Positions 52,340-61,978 are shown, counted from the first letter of the stretch. The stretch is DNA of 64,000 bases from Caryophanales bacterium UBA1719 (GCA_002317145.1 DCIT01000054.1:16899-80898), one strand, 5' to 3'. Numbers and translations: made by a program. Notes: generated by a model not told the origin, from the letters alone.

Positions 52340-53359
52340 ATGAGAAGAACAAGATTAATAAATGTTATAGCTATATTTGTAAATTTAGCGATTGTTGGAT
52401 GTTTTTTTGTTGGATTTTATTTTAAATTTTTAGAAGCATGCGTTAAAGATTTTCAACAAATAAATAATTTAGGTAAACAAATTTTATCTGCCTTAACTAA
52501 CTTCATATTCTTAACAGCAATAGTGAACTTCATAACATCTTTAATTATGATGTTTGTCAATGGCAAATCCGCAAAAGCAATGAGAGATAGAACTCCACGT
52601 GGTATCTTTATTTTAAGATATATCGCTATGGGTATGTCGGCAGTTAGTTTATTCGCTGTTATATTAGCGTTATTCACTACTCCAGATGCTACAGCTAAAG
52701 CAGAATTATTTACTAAAGGTGCTAACTTATACTTTAATTTATTAATGCCTTTATTATCAGTATTATTATTTGCATTCTTAGAGTTAGAACAAAAGAATCA
52801 TTTTGCTTATAACTTTATTCCGTTAGCAGCATTTACTATATATGTCGGTGGCATATTTACCTATATGCTTATGTTAAAAGGTAAAGGCAACTTAGAAGCC
52901 GCTGCGAAATTCGCTCCACATCCATTCTTCTTAATTACTGAAGAATTAGTTAACGCTTCAGGTTTAGCTAGTGATGTTACTCCATCAGTAGCAAGATCTA
53001 TTTTAGTAACCTTAATAGCCTTATCCTTTGGATTACCAACATTGTTATGGTTACTTAATCGCTTTATGTGCTCTGTTATTATTGGATATGAATATGTTGA
53101 GATTGATAATAAAGATAAAGTTATTAGACCTATTAGTTATAAAGCCTTACCTACATCTCATAAAAAAGGTGCACCTATCTATCATGTATCAATGTATAAA
53201 CGTAAATTAGATAACTATCAAGTTAAAACTCCTAAAAACGAAATCAAAATATTCGCAACTAAAGAAGAGGCAATTGATTACGCTTCTATGTTAGCGAAAA
53301 AACAAAAAGGTTCTGTCCGTGTCCATAAATTCTTAGGACGCTTTAAATATAATCATTAA
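52340..53359 (+). CDS. Membrane protein with a DUF2188-like C-terminal domain
   Basis: 339 residues. About six hydrophobic segments occupy residues 5-255. The cytosolic tail (about 280-337, PIYHVSMYKRKLDNYQV through ATKEEAIDYASMLAKKQKGSVRVHKF) resembles DUF2188. GATAAT (52326-52331) is 8 bases before the ATG, without a Shine-Dalgarno. It follows the phosphatase pair but has its own promoter-like box. Function unknown. Confidence 0.65.
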   Translation: MRRTRLINVIAIFVNLAIVGCFFVGFYFKFLEACVKDFQQINNLGKQILSALTNFIFLTAIVNFITSLIMMFVNGKSAKAMRDRTPRGIFILRYIAMGMSAVSLFAVILALFTTPDATAKAELFTKGANLYFNLLMPLLSVLLFAFLELEQKNHFAYNFIPLAAFTIYVGGIFTYMLMLKGKGNLEAAAKFAPHPFFLITEELVNASGLASDVTPSVARSILVTLIALSFGLPTLLWLLNRFMCSVIIGYEYVEIDNKDKVIRPISYKALPTSHKKGAPIYHVSMYKRKLDNYQVKTPKNEIKIFATKEEAIDYASMLAKKQKGSVRVHKFLGRFKYNH

Positions 53360-54147
53360 TAATTAATATAAGTATCTTTAATATCTTCTATATTACCTGA
53401 GTCTACTAACTCAGTAATTGAAGGATTTATTGGAATTCTACCTAATATAGGTAAATTATATTTTTTAGATAACATATCGACATGAGATTTACCAAATACG
53501 TCGATATGTTTTTTGCAATCAGGACATTCTAAATATGACATGTTCTCTATGATACCTAATACTTTTACATTCATCTTGTTCGCCATCTCAATAGCTTTAG
53601 ATACTATTTCACTTACTAAATCTTGAGGAGTAGTAACAATAATAATTCCATCAATATTTATTGATTGAAATACAGTTAAAGAAACATCTCCAGTTCCTGG
53701 AGGCATATCAATAAATAAATAATCTAAATCGCCATAATTAACTTCAGAATAAAATTGTTTAACCATGTTTGCAATTAATGGTCCTCTCCAAAGAATAGGC
53801 TCAGAATTATCATCTAATAAACTAGAAGCAGAGACAATCTTAATTCCTTTCTTACTTTCTAATGGAGTAATAAGATTATTCTCAGCATACAAAGGTCCTT
53901 TTGTATTAAATGCTTTAGGAATAGATGGTCCAGTTATATCAGCATCTAATATTCCTACTTTATACCCTTCTTTATTTTTCTTAATCGCACATAAAGAAGT
54001 AACTAAGGATTTACCTACTCCTCCTTTTGCACTTACAATACCTATCGTGTTTTTAATAATAGTTCCTTTAGCAGTATCAATCTTAGTGATTCTACTACCA
54101 CAATCTTTTTGAGAACAATTACTACAATTATGATTACAATCTGACAT
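53356..54147 (-). CDS. Mrp/ApbC-family Fe-S carrier ATPase
   Basis: 263 residues. The P-loop KGGVGKS follows an N-terminal Cys-rich stretch (CNHNCSNCSQKDC); CPDCKK near residue 220 is the CxxC that holds the bridging cluster in dimeric Mrp/Nbp35 proteins, and MPPGTGDVSLT is characteristic. It overlaps the convergent membrane-protein gene by 4 bases. It probably transfers Fe-S clusters built by the SUF system. Confidence 0.92.
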   Translation of the reverse strand: MSDCNHNCSNCSQKDCGSRITKIDTAKGTIIKNTIGIVSAKGGVGKSLVTSLCAIKKNKEGYKVGILDADITGPSIPKAFNTKGPLYAENNLITPLESKKGIKIVSASSLLDDNSEPILWRGPLIANMVKQFYSEVNYGDLDYLFIDMPPGTGDVSLTVFQSINIDGIIIVTTPQDLVSEIVSKAIEMANKMNVKVLGIIENMSYLECPDCKKHIDVFGKSHVDMLSKKYNLPILGRIPINPSITELVDSGNIEDIKDTYINY

Positions 54148-54239
54148 AGAACTATATTATAAAACTTTAATCTATTTAATACATAATCAAATAAATATTT
54201 TATTTGATAATGATATAATCATTAACGAGGTAATTATTT

Positions 54240-55481
54240 ATGGATAAAAAAACATTAAAAGAAATAGATAACGAAGTATATAAAGAAATTGAAAATGAAA
54301 CGAATAGACAAAGAAATAATATTGAATTAATAGCATCCGAAAACTATGTGTCTTTAGCTGTATTAGAGGCTCAAGGAAGTGTATTAACTAATAAGTATGC
54401 TGAAGGCTATCCAGGAAAAAGATATTATGGTGGATGTGAATTTGTTGATAATGTTGAAAGACTCGCAATTAATAGATTATGTAAATTATTTAATGTTAAA
54501 TACGCCAATGTCCAAGCACATAGTGGATCATCTGCAAATATGGCAGTATATAAAGCCTTAGTTAATAATGGTGATACAGTTCTAGGTATGAGTCTAGATG
54601 CTGGTGGACATTTAACTCACGGATATAAATTATCTTTCTCTGGTAAAGATTTTAAAGCTGTTACTTATGGAGTTAATAAAGATGGATTTATTGACTATGA
54701 AGAAGTAAGAAGAATCGCAAAAGAATGTAAACCTAAGATGATAATTGCTGGTGCCTCTGCATACTCTCGTATTATTGATTTTAAAAAGTTTAGAGAAATA
54801 TGTGATGAAGTAGGAGCGTATTTATTTGTTGATATGGCGCATATCGCTGGATTAATTGCCGCAGGACTTCATCCTAATCCATGTGATGTTGCTGATGTTG
54901 TATCATCCACAACACATAAAACTTTAAGAGGTCCTAGAGGAGGAATTATTCTCACTAATAGAGAAGATGTTATTAAAAAGATTAATTCATCTATCTTCCC
55001 AGGATGCCAAGGTGGACCATTAGAGCATATCATCGCTGCTAAAGCAGTGGCATTTAAAGAAGCTCTAACTCCAGAATTTAAAGAATATCAAAAACAAATA
55101 GTTAAGAATGCTTATGCTATGGCAGAAGAATTTAAGAAACTTGGATATAAGATTGTCTCTAACGGAACAGATAATCATTTATTTACAGTTATAGTTACCT
55201 CGGCAGGACTAAATGGATTAGAGGCAGAAACCTTATTACATAAATGCAATATAACATTAAATAAAAATGCTATTCCTAACGATCCATTACCACCATTTAT
55301 TTCTAGTGGAGTACGTATCGGATCTCCAGCAATGACCACAAGAGGATTTAAAGAAGAAGAAATGAAAGAGACTGCTCGTATCATTGATCAAATATTTAAG
55401 AATAAAGATAATGAAGCAGTATTAAATAAACTTAAAGCGGAGGTTAAAGGTTTATTAGATAAATATCCTTTACCATATTAA
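54240..55481 (+). CDS. glyA: Serine hydroxymethyltransferase
   Basis: PLP enzyme making glycine and methylene-tetrahydrofolate. 413 residues; [16 protein letters not shown] contains the PLP lysine, and [10 protein letters not shown] and [10 protein letters not shown] are typical. TATAAT lies about 25 bases before the ATG, with a short leader containing AACGAGG. Confidence 0.97.
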   Translation: MDKKTLKEIDNEVYKEIENETNRQRNNIELIASENYVSLAVLEAQGSVLTNKYAEGYPGKRYYGGCEFVDNVERLAINRLCKLFNVKYANVQAHSGSSANMAVYKALVNNGDTVLGMSLDAGGHLTHGYKLSFSGKDFKAVTYGVNKDGFIDYEEVRRIAKECKPKMIIAGASAYSRIIDFKKFREICDEVGAYLFVDMAHIAGLIAAGLHPNPCDVADVVSSTTHKTLRGPRGGIILTNREDVIKKINSSIFPGCQGGPLEHIIAAKAVAFKEALTPEFKEYQKQIVKNAYAMAEEFKKLGYKIVSNGTDNHLFTVIVTSAGLNGLEAETLLHKCNITLNKNAIPNDPLPPFISSGVRIGSPAMTTRGFKEEEMKETARIIDQIFKNKDNEAVLNKLKAEVKGLLDKYPLPY

Positions 55482-55484
55482 TTG

Positions 55485-57623
55485 ATGATTAAAAAAGTAT
55501 ATTCGATTACCGGCTTTGACTGCGCAAACTGCGCAGCGAAAACCGAATCATTTTTAAATCATAACGAACATATTGAATATGCTCGTATTGATTTTGCCGG
55601 GAATCGTTTATACATTACTTATAAAGATAAAGAATTATCATTAGAAGAAATTAAAAATTTAATTAAAGAAGTTGAGCCTAATGATATTGAAGTATCAACA
55701 TCTACTAGTAAAGTTAAATCAGAAAAACTCTTAACTAAGAGAATGATTATTTTATTAGCAAGAATATTAGTTACAACAATATTAATGTTAGTGGCTAGAT
55801 TTGCAGTAGATCAATCTTCTTATATTGCTTTAGGATTATATATTTCTTCGATATTAATTATTGGTTATGATGTCTTTTATAAAGTAGTTTATAAAATTAT
55901 TAAATTACAAAATCCGATTAATGAATTCTTATTAATTACATTAGCAGTTCTTGGTGTAGTAATTCTTTCAATTGCCTTTCCATCAAAAGAAAGATTTGAA
56001 GAATACTTTGAAGCAACGATGGTAATTCTTTTATTTCAAATAGGTCAAGTAGTGGAGCATTATGCTTCTAATAAATCTAGAAATGCCATATCTACTGCCG
56101 TAGATCTTAGAAGCGATAATGCTACACTATTTGATGGTGTTGATACAAAAGTTGTTAAATCCGATACATTAAAAATAGGCGATTTAATTATTGTTAAAGT
56201 TGGAGAAATTATTCCTGTTGATTGTGTTGTTATAGAAGGAACAGGAACATTAGATGTTTCTAGTTTAACTGGTGAGTATGTTCCTAAAGTAGTGAATCCT
56301 AATGATGAAGCATTATCAGGATGTTTACTTAAATCAGGAACACTTACATTGCAAGTAAAAGCAACATATCAAAACTCTACTGTTAGTAAGATATTAGAAC
56401 TTGTTGCTAGTAGTGGAGAGCACAAGGCTAAAGCTGAGAATTTTATTTCTAAATTTGCGAAATGGTATACTCCAGCAGTAATTATATTCTCAACAATATT
56501 TGCAGTTATTTATGGTCCAGTTACTAATAATTGGCAAGCAGCAATTAAGAAAGCTTTAGAGTTTATTGTTATTGCTTGTCCATGCGCAATATTAATATCA
56601 GTACCTTTATCTTATTTTGCTGGTATTGGACTAGCGAGCAAAAACGGAATTATTGTTAAAGGAGCGAATATTTTAGATGAATTATGTAATCTTAAAAAGT
56701 TAGTCTCAGATAAAACTGGAACATTAACTCATGGATCTTTTATGATTACATCAATTCATCCTTTAAATATAAAAGAAGAAGAATTTTTAGATTATTTATA
56801 TGCAAGTGAATGTTTATCAACTCATCCAATTGGTAAAGCAATTATGCATAACGCAAATAAAAAGAATTATATAAACAAGGTAAAGAATTATATTGAGGAA
56901 GCAGGACTTGGTGTGTCTTGTTTATATAATTCTCATTATTTAATTGCCGGGACTAGAAATTATTTATCTAAAAATAATGTTGAGGCTCCTTTAGCAGAAG
57001 AAGTTGGTAGTATCGTTTATTTATCTCTAGATAAAAAATATATTGGATATGTTGTGTTAAGTGATGAGTTAAAGAAAGATGCTCAACCGATGGTGAATCT
57101 ATTACATCATGCTGGAGTGGAGATAGTTTTATTAACAGGCGATAAAGAAGAGATTGCATCTTCTACTTGTAAAGAATTAGGTATTGATCGTTGGCATTCA
57201 GAATTATTACCTAGCGAGAAGACTAAGTATTTAGAAATGGAGATGAATGATTCTAAAAAGAAAGTAGCGTTTATTGGAGACGGAATTAATGATGCTCCTT
57301 CTATTAAGCGTAGTGATATAGGTATAGCGATGGGTGGAGTTGGAAGTGATGCAGCGGTTAGTAATGCTGATGTAGTTATTATGAATGATAATCCTGCGAA
57401 GGTTTATGATGCTTATAAGATTGCAAGAATGACTAGAAATAGAGCATGGTTCTGTGTGTTATTTTCTTTACTTGTTAAAGTATCAGTAACTATTGCTGCA
57501 GCAGTAACTGAATTGCCTATGTTTGTAGCAGTCTTAGCAGACACTGGTTTAACAGTGTTAATGATTGTATGCGCTTTCATACTTTTATATCAAAAAGTAT
57601 ATAGACCAAAACACATTAAATAA
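55485..57623 (+). CDS. Heavy-metal translocating P1B-type ATPase
   Basis: Exports a metal, probably Zn, Cd or Co. 712 residues from ATG 55485 (a TTG at 55482 directly abuts the glyA stop). An N-terminal metal-binding domain carries Cys13 and Cys16 (FDCANC), the channel motif CPC is at 365-367, the phosphorylated Asp409 is in DKTGTLTHG, STHPIGKA is the HP locus, and GDGINDAPSIKRSDIGIAMG completes the P domain. The CPC type and a single DCANC domain are closer to ZntA/CadA than to CopA. It lies 3 bases after glyA. Confidence 0.9.
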   Translation: MIKKVYSITGFDCANCAAKTESFLNHNEHIEYARIDFAGNRLYITYKDKELSLEEIKNLIKEVEPNDIEVSTSTSKVKSEKLLTKRMIILLARILVTTILMLVARFAVDQSSYIALGLYISSILIIGYDVFYKVVYKIIKLQNPINEFLLITLAVLGVVILSIAFPSKERFEEYFEATMVILLFQIGQVVEHYASNKSRNAISTAVDLRSDNATLFDGVDTKVVKSDTLKIGDLIIVKVGEIIPVDCVVIEGTGTLDVSSLTGEYVPKVVNPNDEALSGCLLKSGTLTLQVKATYQNSTVSKILELVASSGEHKAKAENFISKFAKWYTPAVIIFSTIFAVIYGPVTNNWQAAIKKALEFIVIACPCAILISVPLSYFAGIGLASKNGIIVKGANILDELCNLKKLVSDKTGTLTHGSFMITSIHPLNIKEEEFLDYLYASECLSTHPIGKAIMHNANKKNYINKVKNYIEEAGLGVSCLYNSHYLIAGTRNYLSKNNVEAPLAEEVGSIVYLSLDKKYIGYVVLSDELKKDAQPMVNLLHHAGVEIVLLTGDKEEIASSTCKELGIDRWHSELLPSEKTKYLEMEMNDSKKKVAFIGDGINDAPSIKRSDIGIAMGGVGSDAAVSNADVVIMNDNPAKVYDAYKIARMTRNRAWFCVLFSLLVKVSVTIAAAVTELPMFVAVLADTGLTVLMIVCAFILLYQKVYRPKHIK

Positions 57624-57645
57624 TGTATAATTAATTCATTCATTT

Positions 57646-58227
57646 ATGAAAGAATTAGAAAACAAAATTCTTACAGAAGGAAAAGTAATCGATAATAGTA
57701 TCTTAAAAGTAGATTCTTTTTTTAACTATTGTATTGATATTTCTATGTTAAGATCAGTGGGTAAATTTATTGCCTCACACTTTAAAAATGTTGATAAAGT
57801 TTTAACTATTGAAGCGAGTGGAATTGCCTTTGCAGTTGCAGTTGCATTTGAATTAGGTAATGTACCTGTTATTTTTGCAAAAAAATCAAAAACAGCAGTG
57901 ACATCTACTGATGAAAATTATATTGCAATGGTTCATTCATTTACACACGGAATTGATAACAATATTTATGTTAGTAAACGTTTCTTAAATGAAAATGACA
58001 ATGTTTTAATCGTTGATGATTTCTTAGCGAATGGTGCGGCATCAATTGGATTAGTACAAATCTGCCAACAAGCAAAAGCTAATGTTGTTGGAGTAGGTAT
58101 TGGAATTGAAAAAGAATTCCAGGGTGGAAGAAAGAAATTACAAGACTTAGGATGCAAGATTGTATCAGCAGCTAGAATAACAGCATTTGAAAATAATAAG
58201 CCTATATTTTCTACGGAGAAATATTAA
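57646..58227 (+). CDS. xpt: Xanthine phosphoribosyltransferase
   Basis: Purine salvage. 193 residues; VLTIEASGIAFAVAVAFELG and the PRPP loop VDDFLANGAA. TATAAT (57626-57631) is 14 bases before the ATG, leaving no room for a purine riboswitch. Coupled to hpt through TAATG. Confidence 0.94.
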   Translation: MKELENKILTEGKVIDNSILKVDSFFNYCIDISMLRSVGKFIASHFKNVDKVLTIEASGIAFAVAVAFELGNVPVIFAKKSKTAVTSTDENYIAMVHSFTHGIDNNIYVSKRFLNENDNVLIVDDFLANGAASIGLVQICQQAKANVVGVGIGIEKEFQGGRKKLQDLGCKIVSAARITAFENNKPIFSTEKY

Positions 58228-58799
58228 TGAATAAAATAGTAATGTCTCATGATGAGATACTTAAAGCCTCTAAAAAAATTGGTAAATCAATTAGTAAAGA
58301 ATTAAGTAAAGAAAAAAGAATACCTGTTGTTGTCGGAGTTATGAAAGGCGCAACAAACTTTATGATGGATTTAATTAAATACATTACTCCTAATATTTAT
58401 ATTGATTATATTCAAGTATCTTCTTATAACGGAACTACTACGACTGGTAAAGTTATCTTACAAAAAGATTTAACTTTTGATATAAAAAATAGGACTGTTG
58501 TATTAGTAGAAGACGTTGTTGATACTGGTATATCTATGAGCTATCTATTAGATTTCTTAAAAGATAGATATAAACCTAAGAGAATTATTTTAGTCGCCTT
58601 ATTTGATAAGAAATTTCGTAGAAAGAAAAAAGTTAAAATAGATTACGCTGGTAAAGTATTAACTGGCGATGATTTCTTATATGGTTACGGTTTAGACTAT
58701 ATGGAAGTCGGACGTAATTTACCAGATGTTTATGCTCTTAATGAAAAAGATGTGTGTGAACTAAATAAAAAAATTAAAGCTGCTGAATTAATCAAATAA
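58227..58799 (+). CDS. hpt: Hypoxanthine phosphoribosyltransferase
   Basis: Salvages hypoxanthine and guanine. 190 residues; PRPP motif VVLVEDVVDTGISMSYL and GVMKGATNFMMDL. It overlaps xpt by one base and the convergent YhhN gene by 8 bases. Confidence 0.94.
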   Translation: MNKIVMSHDEILKASKKIGKSISKELSKEKRIPVVVGVMKGATNFMMDLIKYITPNIYIDYIQVSSYNGTTTTGKVILQKDLTFDIKNRTVVLVEDVVDTGISMSYLLDFLKDRYKPKRIILVALFDKKFRRKKKVKIDYAGKVLTGDDFLYGYGLDYMEVGRNLPDVYALNEKDVCELNKKIKAAELIK

Positions 58800-59556
58800 A
58801 CATTAGCATTACTGCTAAAACAAATTGCGCAACATAATATGTTCCGTGATTAGCAATAATATATAAACGAGATTCTGGATTTACTAAAGCATTTTTGCTC
58901 AAGTATTTATCTTTCTCACTGAAGTAAGTAAATGAAAGAATTAAGTCAGAGACTAAGAAGAACATTGATCCAATAAATCTTAAGATGTTAGCAAGAGTCA
59001 TTTTATCAAGCATAACGATTAAAGAAATGATTCCGAAGTTAGTTAATAAGAAACAATAAAGTAGTGAAGGAACTAAAAATTTACCAAAATGTAAGTGACT
59101 CATTTTACCTGCTCCAAAGACAATTAAACAGCTAGCAGCAACAGCACCTAAACTTGAATAAAGTAAATTCATTAAATGATTTGGATTAAGAATTAAAACA
59201 CCAGTGATATAAAGAATATGTCCAACTGCGAATGCTCCCATACCAATATAGGTAACAAAATCACTGTCTTTCATATTATTTGGATATCTTAAAGATTTAA
59301 AATAAACTTTAAAATCTAAAGTAAAATCACCGAATAATCCGAACAATAATCCAACAACCATTAAAATAATGAATGTCTTTTTAGCGACATCAAATTTGCC
59401 ATCATTATTCATAACTGCAACTAAAGCAGTAACGATAAAGAAAATAGATGTTAAGGTCTTTAAACAAATTGCTAATGGAGATGATTTTTTATCTCTAAAA
59501 ATCAAAAACGCAATCATGGTTAAGGCACCTAAACCAACAAATAAATAAGTAATCAT
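58792..59556 (-). CDS. YhhN/TMEM86-family membrane protein
   Basis: 254 residues with about eight hydrophobic segments. KTLTSIFFIVTAL, LLFGLFGDFTLDF, FAVGHILYITG and SMFFLVSDLILSF match the YhhN (lysoplasmalogenase-like) pattern. Catalytic role in bacteria is only partly known. GAGAGGA stands about 10 bases before the ATG (minus strand). Confidence 0.7.
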   Translation of the reverse strand: MITYLFVGLGALTMIAFLIFRDKKSSPLAICLKTLTSIFFIVTALVAVMNNDGKFDVAKKTFIILMVVGLLFGLFGDFTLDFKVYFKSLRYPNNMKDSDFVTYIGMGAFAVGHILYITGVLILNPNHLMNLLYSSLGAVAASCLIVFGAGKMSHLHFGKFLVPSLLYCFLLTNFGIISLIVMLDKMTLANILRFIGSMFFLVSDLILSFTYFSEKDKYLSKNALVNPESRLYIIANHGTYYVAQFVLAVMLMFI

Positions 59557-59652
59557 ATAAATCCTCTCTACGTATTATTTTAACTTGAAAAGATGCTAAT
59601 TTGCTTAAAATTCTATTTTATTTTCAAAAAATAAATTTATAATATTTATGAT

Positions 59653-60435
59653 ATGGCTCCATTCTTGATAGACTTTATCAATCCATTTAGTACCACAAAT
59701 TCAATTATTGATTTTGTCTTAGCAATCTTGTTATTAGGATTAATAATATTCTTATCAATTAAATTTAAATTTAATAAATTTTCAATAATTTTATTAACTA
59801 GTTTATCTACAGCTTTAATTATTACTTGTTTATTTCAGTTCACAATTTCATCTTATTTCTTATTTGTCTTAGAAGTTGCTTTAGTATTCGTTTTAAGTTT
59901 AACTCATACTGGAGCGATTAGAACTTTCTTCTCTAAAATCGCTCAACCTAAATCAGTCGTTAAAAAGACAAATCCAGATAAGATCATTGATCACGAAGCT
60001 TTATATAATGAGATATACGAAACTGTTGCAGCATGTTCAAATCAGAAGATTGGTGCACTTATTACTTTTGAAAAACATGATAATTTAAAGAACTTAACTA
60101 AAAACGGAACGGTTATTAACGCTCCTGTTACACACGAATTATTAATGACTATTTTCTATCCTGGTACTCGTTTACATGATGGTGCAGTTATTATTAAAGA
60201 TAATATGATTTATGCCGCCAGTGTTTATTACACACCAACAACAAAAGCTTTAAGTGGTAAATATGGTTCAAGACATAGAGCAGCAATTGGTATCTCAGAA
60301 ATGAGTGATGCTGTTACTGTTGTCGTTAGCGAAGAAACTGGACGTATATCCATCTCTCAACGTGGAGATATTGAACCAGTCGCCTTAGATGATTTCATTC
60401 GTGTATTGAATGAAAAAATGACTGAAGGCGAATAA
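59653..60435 (+). CDS. cdaA: Membrane diadenylate cyclase (CdaA type)
   Basis: Makes c-di-AMP from two ATP. 260 residues: three membrane segments (about 17-90) and a DAC domain with the catalytic RLHDGAVIIKD and GSRHRAAIGISE motifs. TATAAT (59638-59643) is 9 bases before the ATG, so the mRNA is probably leaderless. The usual partners cdaR and glmM do not follow. The transcript appears to end at a terminator inside the next, convergent gene. Confidence 0.93.
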   Translation: MAPFLIDFINPFSTTNSIIDFVLAILLLGLIIFLSIKFKFNKFSIILLTSLSTALIITCLFQFTISSYFLFVLEVALVFVLSLTHTGAIRTFFSKIAQPKSVVKKTNPDKIIDHEALYNEIYETVAACSNQKIGALITFEKHDNLKNLTKNGTVINAPVTHELLMTIFYPGTRLHDGAVIIKDNMIYAASVYYTPTTKALSGKYGSRHRAAIGISEMSDAVTVVVSEETGRISISQRGDIEPVALDDFIRVLNEKMTEGE

Positions 60436-60437
60436 TA

Positions 60438-60809
60438 TTAATAATCGATTCTAATTAATTTAATAGATAATTTCTCGAAGTCCTCTTCGAGATTTTTTGA
60501 ATTCTTAATTAACTTATTTATATTTACTTTATTTTGATATAAAAACATGATGTCTTTAATTTCGTAATAAACAGTTTTGTTTTTTAATTTACATACGCCT
60601 TCTTTAAATGGATATGTATAAACTCTTCTATAAATAATAGGAAAATAAAATGTAAATTTACGATTTTCTATTTTATGAAATTTACGATTCTTTTCAATAA
60701 TAGAAACATAATTATCTTTTGTATAAATTACTCCCGTTAATAAGAAAACAAAGATTGCAAAGACAATTGCTAATACGAGGATTAAAACAAATTCTACAAA
60801 ATTTACCAT
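60438..60809 (-). CDS. Small membrane protein, weakly SPFH/stomatin-like
   Basis: 123 residues: one N-terminal membrane segment (about 5-28), then YVSIIEKNRKFHKI and a hydrophilic remainder that resembles the start of stomatin/SPFH domains (a membrane segment followed by a V.IIE..GKF pattern). It is too short for a full SPFH protein. No clear function. ORF reality is supported by membrane topology and full use of the gap. Confidence 0.55.
   Translation of the reverse strand: MVNFVEFVLILVLAIVFAIFVFLLTGVIYTKDNYVSIIEKNRKFHKIENRKFTFYFPIIYRRVYTYPFKEGVCKLKNKTVYYEIKDIMFLYQNKVNINKLIKNSKNLEEDFEKLSIKLIRIDY
60473..60498 (+). terminator. Plus-strand terminator inside the convergent small membrane gene
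   Basis: TCTCGAAG (60473-60480) pairs perfectly with CTTCGAGA (60485-60492) around TCCT, followed by six T. It is 38 bases after cdaA and inside the 3' coding end of the minus-strand gene. Confidence 0.88.
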
Positions 60810-60833
60810 GTAAATATTTTATAATTATCGCGT

Positions 60834-61439
60834 ATGAAAAATAAAGAATTTTACGATTTTTTAATAAAAGTGCAGTCCATCGCTAAGATGGGATTAGTAT
60901 ATTCTAAAGATCCATATGCGATAGATAATTACAATGAAATTAATGATTTAACTAAGAAGATGTTAGAGAAATTTCAAGATGTAAAATTTGATCGTAATAA
61001 TTACTTTACTAAAGAAGTTTATCCTACTCCTAATATATCTGTTAGAACAGTAGTCTATAACAAAAAAGGTGAAATTTTATTAGTTAGAGAGAAGGTTGAT
61101 GGTGGATATTCTATTCCAGGTGGTTGGTGTGATTTATATGAATCCTCTAGCGAGACCGCAAAAAAAGAAGTAATGCAAGAAGCGGGTATTAAAGTTAAAA
61201 ATTTAAGATTAGTAGGATTTTTTCATCAAGTTCCATTTCGTGATAATGTAACAGTACCAGCCTTTGTAGTTGTCTATACCGCTGATTTTGTATCACAAAA
61301 GAAAGAACATAGTTATGAGACTACTGATGTTAATTTCTTCTCACTAAAAAAACTTCCAAAGCTATCTTATAAAGTAACAAAAAGAGAATTAGATTTAATG
61401 ATAAAAGCTTCTAAATCAAAAGAAGTATTATTCGATTAA
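60834..61439 (+). CDS. Nudix hydrolase with N-terminal domain
   Basis: 201 residues. A helical N-terminal region (about 1-55) of the NUDIX_N type is followed by a Nudix domain whose box reads GGWCDLYESSSETAKKEVMQEAGI. One glutamate of the usual REUxEExGU is replaced (KEVMQEAG), which could weaken metal binding or alter specificity. Probably acts on a sugar-nucleotide or ADP-ribose. TATAAT (60820-60825) is 8 bases before the ATG; leaderless. Confidence 0.85.
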   Translation: MKNKEFYDFLIKVQSIAKMGLVYSKDPYAIDNYNEINDLTKKMLEKFQDVKFDRNNYFTKEVYPTPNISVRTVVYNKKGEILLVREKVDGGYSIPGGWCDLYESSSETAKKEVMQEAGIKVKNLRLVGFFHQVPFRDNVTVPAFVVVYTADFVSQKKEHSYETTDVNFFSLKKLPKLSYKVTKRELDLMIKASKSKEVLFD

Positions 61440-61462
61440 TTAAATAGTTGTAAAATAAATAC

Positions 61463-61978
61463 ATGGAAGAAGAATTACTAATAAGTGCTAAACCAAGTAG
61501 AAGAATTTTTGCTTTCTTGTTTGATGCATTTTTAAATTTATTAGTCTCTAGTTTATTAGTTATTCCATGTGTTTTAGCGTTTATTGAAGCGTATCAAAAC
61601 CCAGGTGATCACTTTAAATTAGTAGCATTATTTATTTCTAGTTTAATTGCTGGGGCATTAGTAATTTGTTTATATATCTTTTATTTTGTATGTCTTCCAG
61701 TTATTAGAGAAGGTCAGACACTAGGTAAGAAATTATTTAAAATTCGTATTATTTCAGTAGACACTAATGAAGGCCCGAATGCTAAAACAATGTTTCTAAG
61801 AGAAGCATTTAGAATTATTATTTTTGTTATGACTTTTGGATTAAGTGGAATTGCTAGTTTTATATCTTTGTTAGTAAGCGATAAGCATACAACATTCCAT
61901 GAACAATTATCATCTACTAGAGTAGTAAATGTTAATATCTTTTCTAAAGAAAAAGTTAGTAAAATTGATGTAAATTAA
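61463..61978 (+). CDS. RDD family membrane protein
   Basis: 171 residues with three to four hydrophobic segments. The N-terminal SRRIFAFLFDAFLNLL carries the R-x-x-D-type signature, and EGQTLGKKLFKIRII is the second RDD motif. Family members include ion or solute transporters. TAAAAT (61451-61456) is 6 bases before the ATG, with no Shine-Dalgarno. The stop overlaps upp tail to tail by 4 bases. Confidence 0.85.
   Translation: MEEELLISAKPSRRIFAFLFDAFLNLLVSSLLVIPCVLAFIEAYQNPGDHFKLVALFISSLIAGALVICLYIFYFVCLPVIREGQTLGKKLFKIRIISVDTNEGPNAKTMFLREAFRIIIFVMTFGLSGIASFISLLVSDKHTTFHEQLSSTRVVNVNIFSKEKVSKIDVN

Noticed and set aside
53439..53466. Terminator for the DUF2188-like gene inside mrp
   Set aside because: TACCTA/TAGGTA is short, has a 3-base loop and the T run starts 7 bases later.
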